Assembly (NCBI GenBank): GCA_026398895.1
Contig: JAPLRZ010000032.1
Span: forward strand, 1 to 51,841
Length of the DNA stretch: 51,841 nt
Direction: 5' to 3'
Source of the DNA: Methylococcales bacterium
GTDB taxonomy: Bacteria > Pseudomonadota > Gammaproteobacteria > Methylococcales > Methylomonadaceae
How positions within the stretch are numbered: the stretch's first letter is position 1; each line of letters begins with the position of its first letter. Below are positions 45,474 through 51,841 of the stretch, piece after piece. The position numbers and the translations under genes are program-made. The notes beneath the pieces are model-generated. The model ran no database searches. It saw only the letters and a program-made list of their open reading frames with translations, and was not told where the DNA came from.

Positions 45474-46583
45474 ATGAAAAATACTACTATCTATTCGTTG
45501 GCTGCGGCGGGTGTACAACGTCTTATTCCTTATAAAGCGGGTAAGCCTATTGAAGAATTAGAGCGTGAGCTGGGGCTGACGCAGATTATTAAACTGGCTT
45601 CTAATGAAAATCCATTCGGCGCGGGACAAAAAGCATTGGCGGCGATTCAAGCGGCGTTGCCTGAATTGGGTTTATATCCTGACGGCAGCGGCTATCATTT
45701 GAAGAATGCACTGGCTACAAAATATGGCTTGGATGCTGAGCAGATTACCTTAGGTAATGGCTCAAATGAAATTTTGGAATTAATTGCCCGCGCTTTTGTT
45801 ACCCCTGAATTGGAAGTGATTTTCTCGCAACACGCATTTGCGGTGTATCCCATTGTCACCCAAGCAGTCGGCGCGACTGGGGTGGTTGTGCCTGCACTGA
45901 ATTATGGGCATGATTTGGATGAAATGCTGAACGCAGTGACGGCGAAAACGCGGGTGATATTTGTCGCTAATCCGAATAATCCAACTGGGACATTATTAAG
46001 TCAAGCCAGTTTAGAAGCCTTTATTGGCGGGTTGCCTGACACGGTGATTTGCGTATTGGATGAGGCGTATTTTGAGTTTGTCAGTTGCGTACAAACGGTG
46101 AATTCGATTGAGTGGCTAAAAAAATTCCCTAATTTAATCATCACGCGCACCTTTTCTAAAGCTTACGGTTTGGCGGGTTTACGGGTCGGTTATGGTTTAT
46201 CCAGTCCTGAGATTGCCGATATTTTAAATCGCGTGCGGCAGCCGTTTAATAATAATTCTTTGGCATTGGTTGCTGCCACTGCTGCGCTGAATGATGCTGA
46301 ACATTTGCAACTGACCGTTGATAATAATACGCTAGGCATGGCGCAACTCACTGAGGGTTTTAAAGTCTTGGGTTTGGAATGGATACCGTCAGCGGGTAAT
46401 TTTGTGTCCGTGGATTTAAAGCAATCAGGGCAAACGATTTATGATGCGTTATTGCGTAAAGGCGTGATTGTTCGCCCTGTCGGTGTCTATGAAATGCCCG
46501 ATCACTTGCGCATCAGCATTGGCACGAAAGCTGAGAATGCGGTGTTTTTGCAAGCCTTAGCCGATGTGTTGAAGAATGTTTAA
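45474..46583 (+). CDS. hisC: Histidinol-phosphate aminotransferase
   Basis: A 369-residue PLP-dependent class I/II aminotransferase. It converts imidazole-acetol phosphate to histidinol phosphate and often also transaminates aromatic keto acids. Motifs: IKLASNENPFGAG, LGNGSNEILELIARAF, FVANPNNPTGTLL, VLDEAYFEFV and the PLP lysine in TRTFSKAYGLAGLRVGYG. Its stop overlaps the tyrA-aroA start by 8 bp, and it lies outside a his operon. That position, in an aromatic amino-acid unit, suggests service in tyrosine/phenylalanine synthesis, as in Pseudomonas hisC-tyrA-aroA-cmk clusters. Confidence 0.94.
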   Translation: MKNTTIYSLAAAGVQRLIPYKAGKPIEELERELGLTQIIKLASNENPFGAGQKALAAIQAALPELGLYPDGSGYHLKNALATKYGLDAEQITLGNGSNEILELIARAFVTPELEVIFSQHAFAVYPIVTQAVGATGVVVPALNYGHDLDEMLNAVTAKTRVIFVANPNNPTGTLLSQASLEAFIGGLPDTVICVLDEAYFEFVSCVQTVNSIEWLKKFPNLIITRTFSKAYGLAGLRVGYGLSSPEIADILNRVRQPFNNNSLALVAATAALNDAEHLQLTVDNNTLGMAQLTEGFKVLGLEWIPSAGNFVSVDLKQSGQTIYDALLRKGVIVRPVGVYEMPDHLRISIGTKAENAVFLQALADVLKNV

Positions 46584-48864
46584 TAAGCTGTGCATTATCG
46601 GCGTGGGTTTAATCGGCGGTTCGGTTGCGAAAGCGGCTCGTGCTAATGGTTTGGCAAAAACCATAGTGGGTTATGGGCGTGAGCAAGATATGTTTAATTT
46701 GCAAACCGCAAAACGGCTGGGCGTGATTGATGAGTTTTATATCGATTCTGTAGGTTGGGTTAGCGATAGCGTAACCCAACAAAATGCAGATACTCATGTT
46801 GGGTTACGGCTATCGCCTAACCCAACCTACGCCATCGAGCAAGCTGTTCAGAATGCAGATTGCGTACTGATTGCTACGCCCGTTGCTAGCATCGAAGCAA
46901 TTTTTACCCAACTCAAACCCTTTTGGTCAAAAGACACCATTTACACCGATGTGGGGAGTACAAAAGGCAGTGTAATCGCCGCCGCTGAACGTGTTTTCGG
47001 TGTTGTTCCTGACAATTTGGTTCCTGCTCATCCGATTGCAGGCGCGGAACAAAGTGGTGTGGAAGCGGCGTTAGTGGATTTATTTTTCCATAAGCGGCTA
47101 ATTATTACCCCTGCCAAGTGTGCTAATCCCGCTGCTGTGCAGACCATTAAAGCCTTTTGGCAAGGGCAGGGCGCGTTAGTGTCGGTGATGGATGCGCAAC
47201 ACCATGACAGTATTCTTGCTGCAACCAGCCATTTACCGCATATTTTGGCGTTTGCCTTAGTTGATATGTTGGGGCATAAAGACGAACAAACAGAGATTTT
47301 CAAATATGCGGCAGGTGGCTTTAGGGATTTCACTCGCATCGCCTCTAGCGATCCCTTGATGTGGAAAGATATTTGTGCGGCAAATAAGCAAGAAATTCTG
47401 CCATTAATCGAGCAGTTACGCGCGGAATTGGCTAAAATACACGGTTTGTTGGTGAATGATGATTACCAGCAACTTTTTTCCACGTTTGCTTATGCTAAGT
47501 CGGCACGGCAACGTTTTCTTAATCAGTTTGAAGTGCCTATTATGTCAAAATCAATTACATTCCATATTCAAAACGGCGGCAAGTTACAAGGCGAAGCGCG
47601 AGTTCCTGGTGATAAATCCATGTCGCACCGCTCCATTATGTTGGGTTCACTGGCGGAAGGTGTCACCCATGTTAAAGGTTTTTTAGAAGCTGAAGATGCC
47701 TTAGCAACGTTGCAAGCGTTTCGTGACATGGGTGTGGAAATTGAAGGCCCAGTGAATGGTGAGCTGACTATTCACGGTGTCGGTAAACACGGGCTAAAAA
47801 AGCCCGAAGGTGATTTGTATCTGGGCAATTCAGGTACGTCCATGCGTTTATTGAGTGGTTTATTGGCTGGTCAACTATTTAATTCGGTATTGACAGGTGA
47901 TAAATCCTTGTCAGGTAGACCGATGAAGCGCGTTACTGAACCGTTAGCCTTGATGGGTGCGGATATTAAAACCACTGAAAAAGGCACTGCACCGTTAGTT
48001 ATCACAGGCAAAGCAGGTCAGTTGCAAGGTATTGATTATTTGATGCCAATGGCAAGCGCACAGGTTAAATCGTGTTTGATATTAGCAGGACTGTACGCGC
48101 AAGGTGAAACCAGCGTTACTGAACCTGCACCGACGCGTGACCACACTGAACGGATGTTGGCTGGTTTTTCCTATCCTGTGAAACAAGAGGACAGTAAAGT
48201 CACTGTCACTGCGGACGGTAAATTAACAGCGGCAGACATTGATGTACCTAGCGATATTTCCTCAGCGGCATTTTTCCTAGTGGGAGCGTCAATTGCCGAA
48301 GGTTCAGATTTATTACTAAAACACGTTGGTATTAATCCAACGCGTACAGGTGTGATTGATATTTTGCGGTTGATGGGTGCGAATATTGAAGTATTGAATG
48401 AGCGTGAAGTGGGCGGTGAACCTGTCGCTGATTTGCACGTTGTTTATAGTCCATTAAAAGGTATCGATATTCCTGAAGACCTAGTGCCATTGGCGATTGA
48501 TGAATTCCCTGTGTTATTTGTTGCCGCAGCGTGTGCGAAAGGGCAAACCCGCTTAAGTGGTGCAGAAGAATTGCGTGTGAAAGAATCAGACCGTATTCAA
48601 GTGATGGCAGACGGTTTGCAGATTTTAGGTGTCGATGCAGTACCAACCGCAGACGGTATGATTATTCAAGGTGGCGGCAATATCGGCGGCGGCACTGTCA
48701 CTTCACACGGCGATCATCGTATTGCGATGGCGTTTTCTATTGCGGGTTTACGCGCTAGTGCGCCGATTACGGTATTGGATTGCGCGAACGTCAATACCTC
48801 ATTCCCTGAATTTAAAGACTTAGTGAAAAATTTGGGCTTAGATTTAGTGTGCGAGGAATCGTAA
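46576..48864 (+). CDS. tyrA-aroA: Fused prephenate dehydrogenase / EPSP synthase (TyrA-AroA)
   Basis: A 762-residue fusion. The TyrA half (about 1-320) has the dinucleotide motif CIIGVGLIGGSVAKAA, DVGSTKGSV, HPIAGAEQSGVEAA and HDSILAATSHLPHILAF. The AroA half begins near residue 323 (MSKSITFHIQNGG) and carries VPGDKSMSHRSIMLGSLAEG, LYLGNSGTSMRLLSGLL, ASAQVKSCLILAGLYA and LRVKESDRIQVMADGL. The fusion is known in pseudomonads and relatives. Oddity: residues 59-85 of TyrA are encoded by an inserted palindromic repeat (46750-46830) in frame. An internal ATG at 47542 could also give AroA alone. The stop overlaps cmk (TAATG). Confidence 0.95.
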   Translation: MFNKLCIIGVGLIGGSVAKAARANGLAKTIVGYGREQDMFNLQTAKRLGVIDEFYIDSVGWVSDSVTQQNADTHVGLRLSPNPTYAIEQAVQNADCVLIATPVASIEAIFTQLKPFWSKDTIYTDVGSTKGSVIAAAERVFGVVPDNLVPAHPIAGAEQSGVEAALVDLFFHKRLIITPAKCANPAAVQTIKAFWQGQGALVSVMDAQHHDSILAATSHLPHILAFALVDMLGHKDEQTEIFKYAAGGFRDFTRIASSDPLMWKDICAANKQEILPLIEQLRAELAKIHGLLVNDDYQQLFSTFAYAKSARQRFLNQFEVPIMSKSITFHIQNGGKLQGEARVPGDKSMSHRSIMLGSLAEGVTHVKGFLEAEDALATLQAFRDMGVEIEGPVNGELTIHGVGKHGLKKPEGDLYLGNSGTSMRLLSGLLAGQLFNSVLTGDKSLSGRPMKRVTEPLALMGADIKTTEKGTAPLVITGKAGQLQGIDYLMPMASAQVKSCLILAGLYAQGETSVTEPAPTRDHTERMLAGFSYPVKQEDSKVTVTADGKLTAADIDVPSDISSAAFFLVGASIAEGSDLLLKHVGINPTRTGVIDILRLMGANIEVLNEREVGGEPVADLHVVYSPLKGIDIPEDLVPLAIDEFPVLFVAAACAKGQTRLSGAEELRVKESDRIQVMADGLQILGVDAVPTADGMIIQGGGNIGGGTVTSHGDHRIAMAFSIAGLRASAPITVLDCANVNTSFPEFKDLVKNLGLDLVCEES
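46750..46830. repeat. 81-bp palindromic repeat inserted in frame within tyrA
   Basis: The left arm (46750-46781, starting GTAGGTTGGGTTAGCG) and right arm (46797-46830, ending CGCCTAACCCAACCTAC) form a long near-perfect inverted repeat around a 15-nt centre. 81 bp is 27 codons, so the frame continues. The encoded peptide (VGWVSDSVTQQ ... LSPNPTY) has no counterpart in TyrA families and sits between EFYIDS and IEQAVQNAD. Confidence 0.88.
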
Positions 48865-49520
48865 TGATTGTTCCTGTGTTGACCATTGACGGCCCTAGCG
48901 GTGCGGGTAAAGGTACGATTAGCCGTTTAGTTGCCAAAAAATTAGGCTGGAACTATTTGGATAGTGGCTCAATTTATCGGTCTTTAGCTATCGCTTTATT
49001 ACAGCAATCCGTTGATTTATCAGATCAAAATACTATCGTTAAAGTTGCAGAAACGATGGGTTTAGCGTTTGAATGTGGTGATGAACTGGTTGTTAAACTC
49101 AACGGGATAGACATTACCGCGCAACTAGGGCTAGAAAGTACGGGCAATACCGCATCCATTATTGCCGTCTTGCCTGAAGTCAGACGGGTGTTATTGCAAA
49201 AACAACAGGATTTTAGGCAATTCCCTGGTTTAGTTGCCGATGGACGCGATATGGGAACAGTGGTTTTTCCTGATGCAACTAACAAAGTATTTTTAACGGC
49301 AACTGCCGAAGAAAGAGCGCGAAGAAGATATAAACAGTTGAAAGAAAAAGGAATTGATGCTAATCTTTCCCGCTTAACACTCGATATTGAAGAGCGTGAT
49401 CGCCGTGATAGCGAGCGTGCCACTGCTCCTTTGGCAATGGCTGAAAATGCACTTTATATTGATTCCTCAAACATGACTATCGATTCTGTCATTGAGGATG
49501 TTCTAAATTTAATCCGCTAG
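48864..49520 (+). CDS. cmk: Cytidylate kinase
   Basis: A 218-residue kinase that phosphorylates CMP and dCMP. The P-loop is IDGPSGAGKGTISRLVAKKLG (about 7-27). CMP-binding and lid features follow: YLDSGSIYRSLAIALL, GRDMGTVVFPDA and RDRRDSERATAPLAMAENALYIDSS. The ATG at 48864 overlaps the preceding stop and has a GAGGAATCG ribosome-binding site; a GTG at 48849 is less likely. cmk-rpsA order is conserved in proteobacteria. Confidence 0.96.
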   Translation: MIVPVLTIDGPSGAGKGTISRLVAKKLGWNYLDSGSIYRSLAIALLQQSVDLSDQNTIVKVAETMGLAFECGDELVVKLNGIDITAQLGLESTGNTASIIAVLPEVRRVLLQKQQDFRQFPGLVADGRDMGTVVFPDATNKVFLTATAEERARRRYKQLKEKGIDANLSRLTLDIEERDRRDSERATAPLAMAENALYIDSSNMTIDSVIEDVLNLIR

Positions 49521-49534
49521 GGATTTTTTTATGG

Positions 49535-49560
49535 CTACATAATTCTATGTAGTTTTTTTT
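49535..49560 (+). terminator. Intrinsic terminator after cmk
   Basis: A 7-bp stem CTACATA / TATGTAG around ATTC is followed by eight T residues. It separates cmk from rpsA, which would therefore need its own promoter or read-through. The stem is A/T-rich, so termination may be partial. Confidence 0.7.
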
Positions 49561-49614
49561 AACTTTGATAAATAAAAGGCTTGTGCGATTTTTTAGCAAG
49601 TCTGGGAAAAGAAA

Positions 49615-51279
49615 ATGAGCGAAAGCTTTGCTGCATTACTTGAAGAAAGTTTAACCAAGACCAAAATGAGTCCTGGTGCCATGTTAATAGGTACTGTCAT
49701 TGATATTGAAAATGACATGGTTATCGTCAGTACCCATTCTAAATCTGAAGGTGTCATTCCAAAATGGCAATTTTTGAATAACAATGGCGAATTAGAAGTT
49801 GCGATTGGCGATGAAATTGAAGTTTCACTTGAATTATTTGAAGATGGTTTAGGTGCTACCCTTCTTTCCCGCGACAAAGCTAAGAAAAACAAAGCATGGT
49901 CTGAACTGGAAAAAGCGTTTGAAACAGAAGCGACTATCATCGGTCAAATCAACGGTAAAGTGCGCGGTGGTTTCACTGTTGCTGTTGGTGCATTGCGTGC
50001 TTTCTTACCAGGTTCATTAGTTGATGTGCGTCCGATTCGTGACACAACTTTCTTGGAAAACCGTGATTTAGAATTCAAAGTCATCAAAATCGATCAAAAA
50101 CGCAACAATGTTGTGTTATCACGTCGTGCTGTCGTTGAAAAAGAATACAGTGCAGAGCGCGAAGAATTACTGAAAACCCTAGAAGAAGGCGCGACAGTTA
50201 TCGGTGTGGTTAAAAACTTAACTGATTATGGCGCATTTATCGACTTAGGTGGTATTGACGGTCTGTTACACATTACTGATATGGCGTGGAGAAGAGTCCG
50301 TCATCCATCTGAATGTGTAGAAATCGGTCAAGAAATTAAAGTTAAAGTCTTGAAATACGACAAAGACAAAAACCGTGTTTCTTTGGGCATGAAGCAAATG
50401 GGTGAAGATCCTTGGCAAAACATCGCCAGACGTTACCCAGCAGGCACTCGCGTATTCGGTAAAGTGAATAACTTAACTGATTACGGTTGTTTCGTGGAAA
50501 TTGAAGAAGGCGTTGAAGGTTTGGTTCACGTTTCTGAAATGGACTGGACTAATAAAAACATCAACCCATCTAAATTGGTTCAATTAGGCGACGAAGTTGA
50601 AATCATGGTCTTAGAAATCGATGAAGATCGTCGTCGTATTTCCTTAGGCATGAAACAATGTAAAGCTAATCCTTGGGATGAGTTCGCAGCAACACACAAC
50701 AAAGGCGATAAAATATCAGGCAAAATCAAATCAATCACTGATTTCGGTATTTTCATCGGTTTGGATGGCGGTATTGATGGTTTGGTTCACATGTCTGATA
50801 TTTCTTGGGCAGATGATGGCGAAGCTTCAGTGCGTGACTTCAAAAAAGGCGATGAGTTAGAAACTGTTATTTTGGCGGTTGATTCTGAGCGTGAACGTAT
50901 CTCCTTAGGTATCAAACAACTAGAACAAGACCCTTTCCAAAACTTCCTCGCTAAACATGAAAAAGGGTCGTTAGTAAAAGGCACTATCAAAGAAGTCGAT
51001 GCTAAAGGCGCAATCATTACTTTAGCTGACCACGTTGAAGGTTATTTACGCGCGTCTGAAATTCAACGTGATCGCGTTGAAGATGCCAGCAAACTGTTAA
51101 AAGTAGGCGATAGCATTGAAGCGAAGTTCATCGGTGTTGATAAGAAAAGCAAATCAATTTCTTTGTCTATGAAGGCAAAAGATCACGACGAAGAAAGCCA
51201 TACGATTAAAGATCACACGCAGCAATCAGTCGTTGGTTCACCAACCTTTGCTGACATCTTTAAGCAAATGGAAAAATAA
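49615..51279 (+). CDS. rpsA: 30S ribosomal protein S1
   Basis: A 554-residue protein with six S1 (OB-fold) repeats, the normal gammaproteobacterial form. Repeats 3 to 5 are easily seen: [20 protein letters not shown] near 198-217, [21 protein letters not shown] near 283-303 and [21 protein letters not shown] near 370-390. Each is followed by an 'RISLGMKQ'-type end. S1 binds mRNA and helps translation initiation on structured or SD-poor messages. This matters here, since several genes lack clear ribosome-binding sites. The start is ATG at 49615, as [12 protein letters not shown] is the usual N-terminus. Confidence 0.98.
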   Translation: MSESFAALLEESLTKTKMSPGAMLIGTVIDIENDMVIVSTHSKSEGVIPKWQFLNNNGELEVAIGDEIEVSLELFEDGLGATLLSRDKAKKNKAWSELEKAFETEATIIGQINGKVRGGFTVAVGALRAFLPGSLVDVRPIRDTTFLENRDLEFKVIKIDQKRNNVVLSRRAVVEKEYSAEREELLKTLEEGATVIGVVKNLTDYGAFIDLGGIDGLLHITDMAWRRVRHPSECVEIGQEIKVKVLKYDKDKNRVSLGMKQMGEDPWQNIARRYPAGTRVFGKVNNLTDYGCFVEIEEGVEGLVHVSEMDWTNKNINPSKLVQLGDEVEIMVLEIDEDRRRISLGMKQCKANPWDEFAATHNKGDKISGKIKSITDFGIFIGLDGGIDGLVHMSDISWADDGEASVRDFKKGDELETVILAVDSERERISLGIKQLEQDPFQNFLAKHEKGSLVKGTIKEVDAKGAIITLADHVEGYLRASEIQRDRVEDASKLLKVGDSIEAKFIGVDKKSKSISLSMKAKDHDEESHTIKDHTQQSVVGSPTFADIFKQMEK

Positions 51280-51289
51280 AGACCATTAA

Positions 51290-51332
51290 GAGGGGCTATG
51301 CCGAAAGTATAGCCCCTCCTGTATTCTTTTTT
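51290..51332 (+). terminator. Intrinsic terminator after rpsA
   Basis: A perfect 10-bp stem GAGGGGCTAT (51290-51299) / ATAGCCCCTC (51309-51318) closes a 9-nt loop. A T-rich tract follows (TTCTTTTTTT from 51324). Confidence 0.88.
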
Positions 51333-51345
51333 TATAGGGTAGAAT

Positions 51346-51651
51346 GTGACAAAATCTGAATTAATTGAAGCACTTGCTAAACAACAGCCACATTTAGCAC
51401 TAAAAGATGTAGAGCTAGCAGTGAAATGTATCATTGAAAAAATGAATCAAGCATTATCTTCTGGCGAAAGAATTGAAATTAGAGGTTTCGGCAGCTTTTC
51501 TTTGCATAAACGTCCTCCTCGCGTTGGGCGAAATCCAAAATCAGGTGAATCTGTTTCATTATCAGAAAAATACGTTCCGCATTTTAAACCTGGTAAAGAG
51601 CTTCGTGATAGAGTTAATGAAGCGAGTGAGAAATATCAGATAGTGGAGTGA
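51346..51651 (+). CDS. ihfB: Integration host factor beta subunit
   Basis: A 101-residue DNA-bending protein of the HU/IHF family. It starts with [33 protein letters not shown]. The beta-arm and core follow: [31 protein letters not shown]. The 'GR-NPK-GE' signature and Pro at the arm tip are typical of IHF. Ending [17 protein letters not shown] fits IHF-beta. The start is GTG at 51346 with a weak upstream AGGGT. It lies after rpsA, the conserved position, but behind a strong terminator. IHF also assists initiation at many oriC regions. Confidence 0.96.
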   Translation: MTKSELIEALAKQQPHLALKDVELAVKCIIEKMNQALSSGERIEIRGFGSFSLHKRPPRVGRNPKSGESVSLSEKYVPHFKPGKELRDRVNEASEKYQIVE

Positions 51652-51678
51652 GAGCTTACATTTTATTGTAGTAATCGC

Positions 51679-51706
51679 TTGACAAAGGATCTGAGGTAGT
51701 TATAAT
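51679..51706 (+). promoter_or_regulatory. Strong sigma-70 promoter at the right edge
   Basis: Consensus TTGACA (51679-51684) and TATAAT (51701-51706) with a 16-bp spacer. A second TTGACA lies at 51832-51837, cut by the window end. Tandem strong promoters with no reading frame in 51652-51841 suggest a stable-RNA or highly expressed gene beyond the edge. Confidence 0.7.
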
Positions 51707-51841
51707 AGCCAGCTGACTTCGGCACTAAGCAGGAATTAAGTGTAGGGGTTGATCAGGAAGGACGGGGTTTTAGGGTTGAGTCATTTATGAGTAACTTTGA
51801 AAGCGGATTAAAAGGGAAGAAAAATAAAGTATTGACAAGAA

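Noticed and set aside
47542..48864. AroA as a separate gene
   Set aside because: The frame is continuous from tyrA through aroA with no stop, and such fusions are known; the internal ATG is noted but not needed.

Overview
The window looks like a chromosomal piece of a gammaproteobacterium, possibly a methanotroph-type Methylococcales. That placement is inferred from the gene families (TyrA-AroA fusion, alpha2beta2 GlyRS, ParE, YggX, IHF-beta, an exosortase-associated acyltransferase) and from moderately AT-rich DNA; no marker here fixes the order. Most genes are housekeeping. What stands out is a dense set of small palindromic mobile elements, a cluster of DnaA boxes, and an AT-rich two-gene ATPase/nuclease cassette lodged inside the glycyl-tRNA synthetase operon.

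Layout. 1-500: 3' end of an IS110-type transposase and a small membrane protein. 574-8029: leftward genes hom, gshA-cysH, trpD-trpC and dnaN, with a decayed IS1595-type transposase upstream of gshA. 8030-8342: nine DnaA-box-like sites in two inverted groups, a candidate oriC; dnaA is not present. 8343-10489: a sigma-54 activator divergent from a 2-Cys peroxiredoxin. 10970-21035: mainly rightward genes (AsmA-like, mutY, yggX, parE, a DUF3301 protein, a COG2509 flavoprotein, an M18 aminopeptidase). 21382-26448: a three-gene operon of a YfiR-type periplasmic protein, a GGDEF/EAL enzyme and a TonB-dependent receptor. 26710-36272: leftward genes for an exosortase-associated acyltransferase, purD, tldD, an orphan, pssA, rarA, lolA and mrcB. 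36460-36715: two tandem tRNA-Phe genes with their own promoter and terminator. 36730-39355: a DUF4126 protein, dnaQ and a Gfo/Idh oxidoreductase. 39644-44613: glyQ, then an AAA ATPase and a DUF4435/Toprim-like protein, then glyS, all leftward and tightly packed. 44884-51651: a small secreted protein, then hisC, tyrA-aroA, cmk, rpsA and ihfB rightward. The right edge carries a strong sigma-70 promoter whose gene lies outside.

The best candidate for an unusual system is the ATPase plus DUF4435/Toprim pair between glyQ and glyS. Its domain pairing is that of PARIS (AriA/AriB) defence, whose nuclease arm cuts tRNA. It shares a 4-nt overlap with the essential glyS gene and has no visible promoter of its own.

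The repeats record layered transposition. Family 1 (perfect 34-bp palindrome, five intact or interrupted copies plus deleted and terminal fragments) has been interrupted once by a family-2 element at a TA dinucleotide and once by a 177-bp element flanked by a 9-bp duplication. A different palindrome sits in frame inside tyrA. A third repeat class folds into two hairpins closed by a GGAGT/ACTCC stem.
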